NCBI GenBank assembly: GCA_963931925.1
Contig: OZ007569.1
Location: 28,706,024 to 28,770,023, forward strand
Origin: Onchidella celtica
Taxonomy: Eukaryota > Mollusca > Gastropoda > Systellommatophora > Onchidiidae
Length of the DNA: 64,000 nucleotides
Direction: 5' to 3'
Under the pieces are notes generated by a model. That model saw only the letters and a program-made list of their open reading frames with translations, did no database searches and was not told the DNA's origin. Numbering within the stretch: the stretch's first letter is position 1; each line of letters begins with the position of its first letter. Made by a program: the position numbers and the translations under genes. Below, one piece after another: positions 47,676 through 59,839 of this stretch.

Positions 47676-47960
47676 CTCTGCATATATCTTTCATCCCTCT
47701 CTCTCACTCTCTGTGTCTGTTTATATCCTCTTCTCCCTCTTTTTCTCTCTATAATTATTATCTCTCTCTAACCCTCTTTCTATCCGTGTTTCTAAGTTTG
47801 TATCTCTTTCTCTCTCTGTATCCCCCTCTATCTCTGTTTCTACATTATTTTTGTCTCTCTCTGTGTATATATATGAAATATAATTATATACTTCCATCTG
47901 TGTCTCCGTACGTCGCCCTGTATGTATATATGTGTGTCTGTTAGTCTCCCTTCCTCTCCT
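47647..47960. repeat. (GT)n/(CT)n microsatellite
   Basis: A pure GT block followed by impure CT with a repeated TATCTCTNT word. Confidence 0.95.
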
Positions 47961-48138
47961 CTCTCCCCCTCTGCCTCACTATCCCCCCCCCCCCAAACCT
48001 CTCTCTTTCTCCTAACACCCCCCTTCACCCTTCGCAAACCACCCCATCTTTCCCGCCTATCCGTCACCACAGTAACGATTTGATCACTGCTGGCAAATGT
48101 CTCGATAAACCAAAACAGATCAGTTTGAGCAATGATTG

Positions 48139-48245
48139 TTGCTAAGGAACCGTAGACTAATTACAAAGCCAAACAAAGAAAATACTGAGTTATGTTCACT
48201 GCTCCCATATAGCTTATTACGCAAAATGCTGCGTTCCCTTAACAA
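48139..48245. mobile_element. Small MITE, TIR TTGTTAAGGGACCG-type, copy 3 (inverted)
   Basis: Ends TTGCTAAGGAACCGTAG and, on the reverse strand, TTGTTAAGGGAACGCAG. The reverse-strand interior TTTTCTTTGTTTGGCTTTGT matches the copy at 12166. Confidence 0.75.
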
Positions 48246-48639
48246 CAGCACACACTAACAAGGGCTTTCCAACATTGCCATTACAACCCTCTGCCACTCC
48301 TCATCTTCTGATGCAAAAGAAATATACACATATTTCCCACAAGCCAAACCGGCATAGCTTCTTATTTTCCAAGCGCAAATTTGAATTTCAAAAAGGAAGG
48401 CACACTGCCAGATACGATATTAAGATTCTCATCATTCAAAAACAGCAATCCAGGTCAAAATCGTTCAATATGTTGGAGAATTACTTCATAACAAAACAAA
48501 AATAAACCAAATAAAGGGTAGTTACACAAAAACGTGCAGAGGTGGATTCTAGTTTAGGTGCGGTCCATCAATTAACAAGCTCTGCTTTCGTACAACGCCC
48601 TGACTATCTGACTGTCTGTCTGTCTGCCGTCTCTCTCTT

Positions 48640-48782
48640 TTAGTGGGTGGCTGATGGCCACTTCTGGTGGGGTCTCCTGCTGTCCTAACATATCATTCTG
48701 CTATATATTCTGTCTGTTGTCTTGCTGCTTTCTTGGCACAATGTGACCATTGTCATGTCGATATGCCTTCTCCAAACTCAGT
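48640..48782 (+). mobile_element. SINE-like element, 5' end well preserved
   Basis: AGTGGGTGGCTGATGGCCAC, CTGTCCTAACATATCATTCT, ATATTCTGTCTGTTGTCTTG, GCCTTCTCCAAACTCAG. The tail runs into a CT/CA microsatellite. Confidence 0.7.
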
Positions 48783-48796
48783 CTCTCTCTCTCTCG

Positions 48797-48827
<31 letters not shown>

Positions 48828-49044
48828 GCACGAACGAACACATACACACGAACACTCACGCACGCACACACACACGCACGAACGAACACACACACACACG
48901 AACGAACACACGCACATACACACACACTCCCTCTTACTCCTCTCTGTCTCTCTCTTCTGCCTTTCTCTCCCTGGCTCTGTCTGTCTGTCTCCCACACATC
49001 ACACACATACACACACTCTCTCTCTCTCTGTGTCTCTCCTCTCC
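48783..49044. repeat. (CA)n/(CT)n microsatellite
   Basis: CACACA with interspersed CGCACGAACGAACA units, then CT-rich sequence. Confidence 0.95.
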
Positions 49045-49727
49045 TTTCTTCCTCTTCCTATCACCAGATCCCTATGTGCGTGAAAGACAAAAAAAGCCAC
49101 ATTCTCTCTAAGATAAGATCCGACCACTGACATTCCCGTTGCTCTGATCAATAGTGGAATGGTGGACACTCGTGGTCTACCCAATACTTCAGCACCCTCA
49201 CCGCCCCCCAAATCACTACAACCATAATAATGTTATGGGTAAACCTGGGTTCTCATGTATACGGAAACGGAAACGTCAAAACCCCTCAAGTAGTGAAATA
49301 GAAAGAATGTTTCCGCACGCCGTTTCCGTACACACAGAGACACTCTTTCTTTTTATTATATGAGGCATAGGGTATCCGCATAAACTTAGCTTTATCACAA
49401 ACAGCCAAATACTGGCGCAAATAAAGCCAGTAGCACATTGAGTCAAGTTTGTTTTGCAATGTTTTTTTATTAAGATGTTGAACTTTGAACTTAGGATGTC
49501 CACGTGGGGGGTGTGTGTGTGTGTGGAGGGGAGGGTGGAGGGGGTCCTACTTCAGCCTGATGTCGGCGCGATGTCGTTAACCAGCGGGTCTACGTAGGGA
49601 TGTTGTTATTCCAATGTGCAAAATGTCAATCTGATGCGTGGGACTTCCGTAGGGCTGCTGGCTGGGGAGGCTAGTTCCAGTCTCACAAGTGTGTGAGGTC
49701 CCGCGTAACTCCAAAGCCCATAAATAT
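49045..49727. other. No gene recognised
   Basis: Palindromic CGGAAACGGAAACG / CCGTTTCCG words around 49263-49326; nothing else. Confidence 0.4.
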
Positions 49728-49984
49728 CCATCTCACAACACCAAAACCGAAGTAAAATAGACCGGAATCAGTGCGCTGGTAGCCTAATAAGATAAGGGAC
49801 TGATCATATTACTTCACAGTCCATGTCTCACACTGAAACCGAAGCAAAATAGAGCGGACAGAGCGTGCTGGCAGCCTAACAACATAAGGGACTGATCATT
49901 TAACTCCATAGTCCATGTCTATCTCACACTAAAACCGAAGTAAAATAGACCGGACACAGTGTGCTAGTAGCCTGACAAAATAAG
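49728..49984. repeat. Tandem repeat, about 95-bp unit, 3 copies
   Basis: CTCACACTRAAACCGAAGTA, AATAGACCGGACACAGTG and AAGGGACTGATCAT recur in order three times. Confidence 0.9.
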
Positions 49985-50168
49985 GGGGGCGGATGGAACG
50001 ATACGGCTAAATCCAGAGAGGGCCTGGCTCCAGACGTTAACAAGGAGAGTGAATTAAAAATTAATGATTCCCTAGACAGAAGAGGTCCCGAGACAGCTGT
50101 GAACTAACTAAGGTGGCCAGGAGACGGAAGGATGTAATTGTAACAGAAGCTGAGGGGAGGCTGTACTG

Positions 50169-50250
50169 CAGTGGTTCTCAAAGAGGAAGAGAGAGGGCGA
50201 AAATGTAGAGCCTAAGGGGGCGATTGCCTGAAAAAGGTTGAGAACCACAG
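50169..50250. mobile_element. Short hAT-like MITE
   Basis: CAGTGGTTCTCAAAG at the left and GGTTGAGAACCACAG at the right are inverted; this sequence is typical of hAT termini. The expected 8-bp duplication is not exact. Confidence 0.55.
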
Positions 50251-50539
50251 ACTGCTGTAGTGGGTCGTGAGTGGTGGTTGGGGAGGGGGGGGGAGGGGGG
50301 GACTTAGAATAGATATTAGGTAGAAAAGATAATTATAATGAGGAAAGTAATGTCTTTCCCTTCTTTCTCCTTCTCCTCCTGCCTCTATCACCTCCTCCCA
50401 AATAAGTAACATAGTTAGAAAGAAGTAAGATGACGAATGACAAATGACAGTATGATAGTAACGGGGAATAAACTACTGGGAAAGGAGAATGGAATAATCC
50501 AGAAAGGGGAGGATGGAAAAGCTATTTATGACCAAAAAC

Positions 50540-50611
50540 ACAGAGAGAGACAAGTGGCTGACACAAGGGAAATGAGAGAAAAAAAGAGAAAGAAAGAGAG
50601 AGAGACAGAGC

Positions 50612-50659
<48 letters not shown>

Positions 50660-50870
50660 GAGAGAGAGAGACGGATAGACAGACAGACACAGAGAGAGCA
50701 AAGAGACAGAACAGAGAGGGAGCGAGAGAGAGAAAGAGCGAGAGGGAGAGTCGGACAGACGGCCAGAGACAGAGACAGAAAAAAAAAATAAACAGAGAGA
50801 GTCAGAGAGAAAGCGAGAGAAAACGAGAGAGGAAAATGAGAAATAGAGAGAAGGAAAAGAAGAAGAAAAA
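50540..50870. repeat. (GA)n microsatellite
   Basis: Impure GA with CAGA and GGGA interruptions; the 150-codon plus-strand frame (50437-50889) is mainly its translation. Confidence 0.95.
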
Positions 50871-51323
50871 ATGGCAAAAGGAAGGATAAAAAAAAAATCG
50901 ATCGAACAAGACAAAAACAAACAGACAAACAAGTTCGAATACACACAGACATCCCAGACAGATTTGGTCGACACCAGTCAAAGATACTCCACATCCAATT
51001 ATAATTAGTCTGTAGTAACTCGTTGTTCGGTACTTGGCCCACGGGAGGCTTCGGCTTTCCTCCAAACCGATTATATCTCTTTAGGGAACAGGCACGACTG
51101 GGAACAGACGCACTCCTAGTTCTCAACATTGGTTAAGACAATTATTAGTTCTGTTTTATGCTGAAGTTTAAGAATGGTAGCGCACTCAGTCAAGTCTGTT
51201 GGTTTTTTTTTTCTCAGTGTCAGAGTGAAACGTGGACTGTGGAGTTTAATACGCTGAGGAGAAGGCACATCGACAGGGCCTCGGTCACATTGTGCTAGGA
51301 AAAAGGCAAGACGATGGACAGAA

Positions 51324-51686
51324 CGGAGTGTTCATCCGCCGATAATTGGTTTAGTGATGTTTATTTTGGCAAAATTACTTCAGAATTGTAGGCCTACAGG
51401 GTCCGCAATAGCGTAGTGGTCAGCATCTTCGCTTGTCGATGGGTGACCGTGGTCCGATTCTCAAGCGCGTATTTTTTAAAATCAGTTAATGTCTTTTTTA
51501 TTAGGAATCAATCTGTTTAATTTTTTTTTTAATCCAACAACAATAATATGGAATAAATCCAGTTTTTGTTTGTTGTTGTTGTATTTAGTCAACACCAATA
51601 CTGGCGGATAAATCCGGGCCGATATTGTTGGCGAATAAACTTGGGGGTAGTATCCGCCGATAATGTTGGCGGATAATGACAGCCTA
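51324..51686. mobile_element. hAT-like nonautonomous element with 8-bp duplication
   Basis: GGACAGAA occurs at 51316-51323 and 51687-51694. Ends are imperfect inverted repeats: GTTCATCCGCCGATAATTGG at the left and, reversed, GTCATTATCCGCCAACATTA at the right. It holds a tRNA-like segment but no transposase. Confidence 0.75.
51402..51470 (+). ncRNA. tRNA-like segment (pol III A and B boxes), probably SINE remnant
   Basis: Box A-like TAGCGTAGTGGTCAGCATC and box B-like TGGTCCGATTCTC are spaced as in a tRNA. T-arm pairing is broken, so a working tRNA gene is unlikely. Confidence 0.5.
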
Positions 51687-52687
51687 GGACAGAATGTAAC
51701 AGAATGATAGGACAGGAGGACACCTCTACCGGAAGCGCCATCAACCACCCGCGACGAGAAGGAGACAATCCTGTCTCACTAATTCGGGCGCGTAATTGCG
51801 TAAGAGCTGTCTTGAGTCAGCTGGCCGAAATAGACACCTCACGCACGGAGTCAAAACCACGAAGCGGGACTGATACTCACATTTCAAAGCCAACGAACAG
51901 CGTAAAATATATAAGATAAAAACATAATTGGACCATTTCATCTCTCTCTCTCTCTCTCTCTCATATCCACCTTTTTCTTTCTTTCCAGTGCTTTACCTGT
52001 TCTTCCTACCTTCTTTCATTTTTCAAAATTTTGCTCCATTCTGTCTGACCTCGCTTATTCCGTGTTAAAAAGTATTGTTCATTTGTCACCCATCATCTCA
52101 CTCCATGGGCCATTCACGGAGCCTGCAATCGCTGTTCGATACAAAGTATTATATGCTATATTAATATAATCGATCCTTCCAATCCAACAAATACGTCCAC
52201 TACACTGATGGCGTGCAAAGATAACTATAGTACAGGCGGTTTTGCTTTCTTTTCTGTGGCCCTTTGGTTAAACACATTTACATTATTATACATGTATTAT
52301 CTTTCCGCGTATATTAGATGCGACTCAAGAGCCATCGCACGTAAACAGTTCATGTACTAATCTTATATATCGAGTTACTGAAGCCAAGGGCTATAAAACC
52401 GTGGCCTCTCAAATCGAAGTCGGTAAACAGCAAATACAAAAGAATTAGCGACTGAAGTAAGCCCAGTCCGGCCGGCTCAGCCCGGCCCGGCCCAGCACAG
52501 CCCAGCCCAGCCCAGCTCGGCTTTTCTTCAGCTCGCTGAGGGCAATTATGACATCTACTGTTACTATCAGAAACCATGGCTACACAATGAATGACACACT
52601 GCTTTTGTCGATAGTAAAATGCTGTGCGTTTTGGAAACAACAACTTCTCTCTCTGAGATGACCACTTCCTTCCTCCCCCACTCTCTC

Positions 52688-52870
52688 AGACCACTGGTTA
52701 GAGCGTCTGGCACGGGTACAAGAGGTCCAAGGTTCGAATCCTATTCACCATCGGGTACAAGTCCAATATAAGTAACATTTCGAGGCTTTTCCGGGTATTC
52801 TCTCGTTGGCAGCAGAACAGGACCAGAATTTTTCGTTTTTATAAAGAACGTAAATCCCACAAAACTCTGG
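52688..52870 (+). mobile_element. tRNA-derived SINE of a second family
   Basis: Box A TGGTTAGAGCGTCTGG and box B GGTTCGAATCC, followed by a unique body with TTTTCCGGGTATTCTCTCG. No second copy was found in the window, so its end is approximate. Confidence 0.6.
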
Positions 52871-53539
52871 GCCTCTTTACATATTCAACAGATACCACCA
52901 CTGATCAACAAAAATCTCCATTTGTCGGGCACGGAATGTACGCTTTTTCAAATAGACATTCTGTCTCCTCAACCTCCTTCAGGAGTTTTCAGCCTCCTAC
53001 GCGTCAAAGACCCTTTTGAGAAATCTAAAGAATACAACTGACACCCTCACATAGGCACACTCACAGAAATGAATAACCCCACACACATACAGATAGGGAA
53101 ATAAAATGCTGCCCTCTATTTCACAAAAAAAAAACCTGAAACTCTCAAGGGCCGATACTTTTCCCCGTTTAATAACCTGTACTTTACACATCCTCGAAAA
53201 GAGGAAATCGCCAGCGGTCGTAAAAATATCGAGTTGTCTCCGTGGGGAACCGATAAAAAGATTGAAAGGACCCAGTGCCCCGCGTCTTTGACCGTCTATA
53301 CAGAGAACTCGCGAGAGAATTCCGGGCACGTCATCGACAAATTGTCTTGGACGCCGATTCCCTCTCTTGACAAACGCTCGTAAACCGCGGCCTCTGCTTT
53401 CAGGGTGGCTTTAGTATGTCTTGGTAGGGGGTTAGTGTGTCTTGTGGCGATGGGATGAAGAGCTCTACAGGTTTTCCTGTTCTGTATGCGTGAATGTGGT
53501 TGAGGCCGACCTTGTGTCTGGCAAGACATCTGCACAAAT
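52871..53539. other. No gene recognised
   Basis: Unique-looking DNA; minus frame 52997-53329 has no recognisable domain. Confidence 0.4.
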
Positions 53540-53553
53540 GTTGCAGAAGTGTG

Positions 53554-53904
53554 TCAAAATTGGGTCAAAAGAAAAAGTTGTATGTAGCAAAGCCTCGCGT
53601 AAGAAATAATATCCAAAGGATACAATGAAACGCAAGCTAAAAAAGAAGACAGAAAATGGCCGATATTTCAGCAACCGCCTTCCTAAAAGGGGGGGGGGGG
53701 GGAGGAAACACAACAAAACACACACATACACACAATATGGGAAATCGAAAAGATAAAATTTTTAGTTTGCATTTCATTGTATCGTTTGGATATTATTTCT
53801 TACGCGAGGCTTTGCTACATACAACTTTTTCTTTTTGTCCAATTTTGGTATTGCTTATAGCCTTGCTGCGACCCCAGTTTTTCTGTGGTTTTTATATTTC
53901 GTCA
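53554..53904 (+). mobile_element. Hairpin-retroposon family, intermediate-age copy
   Basis: GTTGCAGAAGTGTG at 53540-53553 and 53905-53918 is a 14-bp duplication. The left arm (from TCAAAATTGGGTC, 53554 to about 53643) and right arm (about 53758-53848) are inverted and about 94 percent alike by eye. The loop holds a G-run and CA-rich sequence. The tail 53849-53904 reads GCTTATAGCCTTGCTGCGAC, then CAGTTTTTCTGTGG and TATTTCGTCA. Confidence 0.88.
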
Positions 53905-53918
53905 GTTGCAGAAGTGTG

Positions 53919-56319
53919 GTAAAGAAGCTGGCCGTAGAATCTGCAGTTTAGGCCGATGGCGCACGGAGTTAAGTCTGTTTCGTCTCAATTATAGTGTGAG
54001 ATGTAGAATATCGTTACTGCTCTACGCTGATGGCATGTCATTCTTTACACGTTTGAGATACTGAGATATTAAGAAAAAAAAAACAAACAGCTGTTTCTTT
54101 ACCTGTGATTAGGGTGACTTATGCCATTACAATTCTATTGGATTATTACATTTTCCTGTTGGCGCATTTCTTTTCCTATGTTATCTGAAAGTCTTCCTGC
54201 TCAGGAACGCAATGAACCGCCAGTTCATTTTGCCTATGCCTTTTGGCTTAGACAAAATTATACCATTATCGTAAAGTAGTGACGATTTGGGACCTCGCAT
54301 ACTAGCAAGACCGACATAGGTCTGTCTTACAGCTTCGAGTGCGTCAATATTGACTATCATGAGTCAGCTGGCCAAAAGAGATACCTCGCATACTATGTCA
54401 AAACAGAGACAAAACAGTCTCGACTGGTTGTGTCCCCAGCCTTATGCAAAGACAAAAGGAAAACATCCAGATTCATACTCTGAGTGTAAGGACTTCAAGA
54501 GTCGAAAGACTTGTTTGACGGAGGTCATCTACCTGTGATGGTATCTAGTCTCGCTCTCCCGATCGAGAGAATTTGCTCCCGTTTCTTTTGCCAAAAGGTA
54601 ACTATAGTAGTAATATAGGCAATAACTGTAGTCGAAGTGATAGTGGTGGTCACGGTTTTGGAAATGGTAGCAACTGATGTAGCTGCAGCAAAAGAAGCAG
54701 TAAGAATATTGGTGAATGTGGTGGCGGATTAGGTAGCTAGATGTACAGTGCACAGCTCAGCAGTTTAGTCAAAAAGTGAGAACATAGCTTTCATGTTCTT
54801 AGATTATACCAGCAGATAATGGCATTCACGGCAGAATAGGTGACAGTGTCTGTTGCTTACTTTTCGCAAAGTGTGGTGATTGCGCAAACAGTATCAGTGA
54901 AGTCATTGTGCAGGTGCAACAGCAACATAATACATGTACATATTATATAATTTGTTGCAAATCATACTGGCTCTTCCAACAACGTTTCTCTCTCTCTCCC
55001 CCTCCATCCTCTTTTGCAGGGTCTTTCAACACCATACTAGACAAGCTTTTCCACCAATGGAGCCCTCAATACACCAAAATCAAGCCTAAATCGACAACAT
55101 CGGCCGAAAATTTATGTGCGCTGGTTGAACGGAGGGAGAGAAGCTGCGTAGAACGGCCGTTTCCTGTACCCGGATACCTCCCGGAAATGAGCATAACTCA
55201 GGGGAACGAAGATGTAAATCTTTAGCTACAGATTTACGAGCGAGGCACCGACTGCTTAGATGCGTGGTTCAATGTCATTCCATCTTTGGGCCACACCCAT
55301 GGAGAGGCAGTCCTAAGAGAACCAGGGATGCAGTCCAGATGTCTCAACACAATTTTAAAAACTCCAATATCCCAAGTTCTGGCGGCCATGATGAAGCATT
55401 GCGTTATTCAAACAATTATTTGCTAGAAATTAATCAAATACAAAATTGTTTTATGCATGAAACACGCTTGCAACAGATACCACAGTGCTGGTTCTTGATC
55501 TGCAATGATTGCACGTAAACTGTACTGGACTGTGAATAATTTTCGAAACCAAGGTATTATCTTCGAGCTAGTACTACAAGAGAAACTGTATGTTCTTTCA
55601 GCATGCCTTTCCTTACTCAACAGATGCCCACGTGCACCCTTCAAATTTTTAGCGCTTTCCACTGAATTCGCTTTTTTCGGGGCCCGAAATAAACAGAACG
55701 CCCAAAGGCACATGCTTGCTGGAAAGCTGCTGAAGTATGGTAATCTCCTCCTTCTCCTTGTTGCAACAGGAAATCTCTCTGTCGGAGATGTTCAAGACCA
55801 AAAAATAGAGCAGCTTAAATGACCAGCACTCGCACTCTTATACCTTGTCCAAGCTAAGAAAACCGACCAAAACCGAAAATTGACACAGATGGTGGTCAAG
55901 AATCATCCAAGTTCATCTGGACAAAATTTTCTTTGTCTTATTTGTATTTCTCAACCTCCAGAAATGTTCACCAAGACCAGAAAATGTGGAAAGCTTGACT
56001 TTCTATTTGCCGCGCTGTTTACCTCGCAAAACACTCCGGAGTTGCTCCAGTTCCTCAGTCTTTTTTCTTCTCCGTAAGGTTTTGAAAATACACCTGTTTT
56101 TCCACAGTGTAGCAGTGTGGCATTACATGGTAGACACTTAAGTAGTCGCTCCTGCGTCAAAAGGTACACCTAATATTGCTCTGGTCATAACATATACAAA
56201 GCCATAAGCCAGCTGATAAGATAAAACACTATTACATAACAGCAAGGCCTCAATAGTCCATTTCTGTGTAGCTCAAGCTGCAACGTTTCCTGTCTACAGT
56301 GTAGTCACTGCCCGGTATT
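53919..56319. other. No gene recognised; several moderate plus-strand frames
   Basis: Frames at 54908-55225 (105 codons), 55505-55822 (105 codons) and 55880-56077 lie on one strand and their composition is not repeat-like (for example HMLAGKLLKYGNLLLLLVAT). I recognise no family, splice structure or motif, so I do not call a gene. Confidence 0.3.
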
Positions 56320-56515
56320 ATGTTGCACATTCCTCTCTCTCTTTCACTCTCTTTCTCTTTCGTCTATCTCTCTCGTTGTTTTTTTTTCTCCAGCCCGTTC
56401 ATTTTCTCTCACCCTCTCCTTCTTCATCTCTCTCTTCTGTTCCTTTTCTTTCTCTCTTCCGCTACCTCATCCACTGTTCATTCTCTCCTCAATCTTCTTA
56501 TTAATTAAACCGGAT

Positions 56516-56582
56516 CTCCCCCCGGACGAGTTTCGAACCTGTGACTTCTCGCATCTAATCCAAGCACTCCACTCAGTCAATA
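56516..56582 (-). ncRNA. tRNA-like segment, probably SINE remnant
   Basis: On the minus strand: box A-like TTGACTGAGTGGAGTGC and box B-like AGGTTCGAAACTC at tRNA spacing. Stems are imperfect, so this is more likely a SINE head than a tRNA gene. Confidence 0.4.
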
Positions 56583-56909
56583 CACTGATCTCACGTAGGT
56601 TATTTCCGTCTTCTCTCTTCATGTCCCCCTCTCTCCCATTTTTCTTTTTTTTTTTTTTACATTTTTTTCTTCAGTGTCTCAATTCTCTCTCCGGCCTCCT
56701 TTTCTCCGTCGCCATCTCACGTCTTCGTGTTCTCCGTTCCTTTTTCCCGACCAGCCAAAAGATCCCTCGTCTCTTCTGGATATGTGCTAGTTGACTCAAC
56801 TGTTTATCTTGTCTGCTTTCTCCATCAGCAATCCGATTATTTCTTCATTTTCAATTTCATTGCATTTCATCTTTCTCACGCGATCCATGTTCACGGTAAC
56901 CAGCAGCCA

Positions 56910-57125
56910 CCCATCCTTCTGTCCGTCCGCCCGTCCATCCACCCATCCTACCTCCCGCCAATCCATCCATCCATCCATCTATCCTACCTCCCATCCATCC
57001 ACCCATCCATCTATCCTACCTCCCATCCATCCACCCATCCATCTATCCTACCTCCCATCCATCCATCCATCCACCCATCCATCTATCCTACCTCCCATCC
57101 ATCCATCCATCCATCCACCCATCAA
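56910..57125. repeat. (CCAT)n satellite-like array with CTATCCTACCTC units
   Basis: CCATCCATCCATCTATCCTA with CCTCCCATC forms a higher-order repeat of about 44-60 bp. Apparent 130-codon frames are its translation. Confidence 0.93.
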
Positions 57126-57571
57126 TTCTGATTCTCATCTATCCGCTAATCCCTCTATCCATCCCATCGTTATCCCTAACAAACTTCAATAGCCTATACC
57201 ACACCTAAAACGATCTGGTCACACATAATCAAATTTAATCTATATACATTCAAGCATCGCTCATTCAAGTGAAATTTCAATCAATTCAGTGAAACAGGCA
57301 CACTGCCAAACATTGCCAATCGAAGCCACTGAGTACGAATCTAATATTTCTGTCTCTCTCCCGAGAGCGATTCAGCAAACTATTATTTCGACTACTTAAA
57401 AGAAATGAGCATGAAAAAACTTGGAACTACATCCATACCGCTGAATGGAGAAACATTCTAAACTTCACATGCAGATTCCCAAAGCTGATGAGCTTACATC
57501 GTAAAACTAAGTCACAGAAAGCTAAAACTGAGAAACTGAGCAAAACGTCAGTGCCAGATGTCAAAAACCAT

Positions 57572-57690
57572 GTTTTTAAGTGCCATCCATAAAGCATGTA
57601 TGCTCAGAAATTGGGGGCGGGGGGGGGGGGGTGCAAAAAAGTATACATGGAAGGAGGGCTTCTGGGGAGTCTGGGTACGCCTGCCAATTA
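57572..57690. mobile_element. MITE of the CCATAAAGTACGTA type, partial
   Basis: GCCATCCATAAAGCATGTAT followed by GGGGGCGGGGG and ATACATGG. Related words occur at 35790, 59458 and, inverted, 60440. Confidence 0.45.
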
Positions 57691-57711
57691 TGGTAATATA
57701 TTAAGAAATGA

Positions 57712-57858
57712 GGGGTGAGAGAGAGAAAGAGACAGAGGGAGGGGGAAGAGAGATGGTGGTAGGAGGATGAGAGAGAAGAAGAGAGTGAGAGAAATGGTGG
57801 AGGAAGGATGAGAAAGACAGAGAGAGAGAGAGAGAGAATGGTGGAGGAAGGATGAGAA

Positions 57859-57889
<31 letters not shown>

Positions 57890-58035
57890 ATGGTGGAGGA
57901 AGGATGAGAAGGAAAGAGAGGTATAGAGGGTGGCGGGAGGGGTGGGGGTGGGAATGAGAAAGAATGAGAGAAAGTGATGGTAGAGGGAAGATGAGAACAG
58001 AAACAGAGGGATAAAAGAGAGAGAAAGAGTGAGGG
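57712..58035. repeat. (GA)n array with GGTGGAGGAAGGATGAGAA units
   Basis: Several copies of AATGGTGGAGGAAGGATGAG between GA blocks, giving a higher-order unit of about 50-60 bp. Confidence 0.92.
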
Positions 58036-59439
58036 AGAGAGCAGCAAAAAAAAAATACCGTAAGAAAGAGACATTTAGTCGCTCCTAATCTGCAACTCCA
58101 GGCTCGTCATCTGTCACCTATGACGCAAAATTACCTCGTCTCCACCTGTCTCGTAGCTGGTGTTGTAGTCTACCGCGCGCCCACTGATTACCTCACTATT
58201 ATGCGTGTCCTACCAAACACCTGTGACAAATTACCGCGCGTGACGAGATACACTGTGGAGGAACAGTAGATGCTCATGATAAACAAATTTATATGTTCAC
58301 TGTATATTAGGTTTCTAATATCTATCCAACCAACTCCGATTTTGAATCTTTTTACGAGGCCAAAAAAAAGAAAAAAGTTTAGGCTATGTGCACACAAGCG
58401 ACTTTGACGTGTCGCAGTCGCGTCGCATTTGTTTTTAAAATCTAGACCAATGATTGGAGATTCACACACATGCAAGATACAGGCACACTGCAGGGTGGCT
58501 AGGAACATAAAACTTAAAACACCGCAGCAAGTCGCATCACGCCTACCAAAAGTTGACTCGGAACGACTATTCCACGAAATTAAGTGACTGCAAATGCAAC
58601 TCTTCAAAAGCTTAATATTTTTAAAATATATCATAAGTGTTGACCTGTTTTATCTATGCTATCTAGCTAAACCAGTGTTCGATGGCTTGTTTTGTTGCAC
58701 TCAAGAACAATACTTACAAAACTACAGTACCTTGTTTATTGCCGGGTTTTATGGTTGAGGCCTTTGTCATACACCGCACATATTATTTATGTACCAAAAA
58801 AAAAAAAAAATGAATATTGCTACTGCTGTATAAACCTGTCACAACCCCAACTGCCGTGGCAATCGATTCAGGGATAGTTCATTTATTTTCTGTATACATA
58901 AAGACAAGACAGGATAAGAGAGGCGACAACCCCTGCCAGCATCCCTAGGTCAGTCCGACGTAGCGTTGTATAAGATCTCGGTAGGATTGGTCGGATCGCT
59001 GTAGGGGATATGTGAGGCCAAGGGCATGAAAAGTTTCATGGGGGGGGGGGGAGAGGAAAAAAAATCGAGCTTATATACTTTAAGAATGACTCCTAATATT
59101 TCGCATTTTTATCTGTAAAAGAATATTTAAAAGGCACATCGTGTGTTCTTCTGGTGTCCGCCCACAAGAAGGTGGTCAAGACCGGTCACTCTGGTGAATA
59201 GCGCCCTCGCCTGCCGGGGCTTTTTGACATGCAGGATTATTATGTTAACGCTTGCCCGGTTGCGTAAAACCATGTCAAATCTGACAAAATCAAGACCCTA
59301 AAGACAAACGGGCAAGCGATATAACACCAAATAACCGCCCGCCCACGAAGAACAAACACCGCCTTTATTTCTTGTTTCAATAGTGTCCGGGGGTCTCACA
59401 TGGTTCATAACGTGGTGGTGTGCAGCGATGGCGTGTGTA
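58036..59439. other. No gene recognised; small hairpins
   Basis: TTAACGCTTGCCCG (59252-59265) and CGGGCAAGCGATATAA (59310-59325) are inverted. TGTCGCAGTCGCGTCGCA at 58410 looks like MITE sequence. Confidence 0.4.
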
Positions 59440-59839
59440 TTTGGGAGGTGGTGGGGCATCCATAAAGTACATACTCACCTATGGCATGGCGGGGATGGGG
59501 GAGGGGGGGGGGGAGAGAGAACGGTGTTCCCCCTGACCCATGGTATAGGTATGAAAAGCACACATGGGAGGGGTAGGGTAGGGAGAATTCCTAGGAGAGC
59601 ATAGCCTAACAATCCTTTTTAATGACTGTAATGAATTAGAAAATTCGATTTTACTTATTTGCTTTTCAGCAAAGACAAGTTGCACAGTGTAGGATTCTAT
59701 TAAATCGCACACAGGCTCTATCGTACTACAATGGAGCTAGGGGGTGAACATGTAGGCTTAAGCATCTGAGACTTCGTGAGAAATGTCTGTGTGACCAAAA
59801 ATTATGAAATTTTGTATCCTGCTTCAACTTCTGACGACC

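Larger units (their letters stand above)
51240..51760 (-). mobile_element. SINE-like element split by a hAT-like insertion
   Basis: The left part 51240-51323 (GAGAAGGCACATCGACAGGG, GTGCTAGGAAAAAGGCAAGA) and right part 51687-51760 (GTAACAGAATGATAGGACAG, CTACCGGAAGCGCCATCAAC) make one family member once 51324-51694 is removed. Confidence 0.8.
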
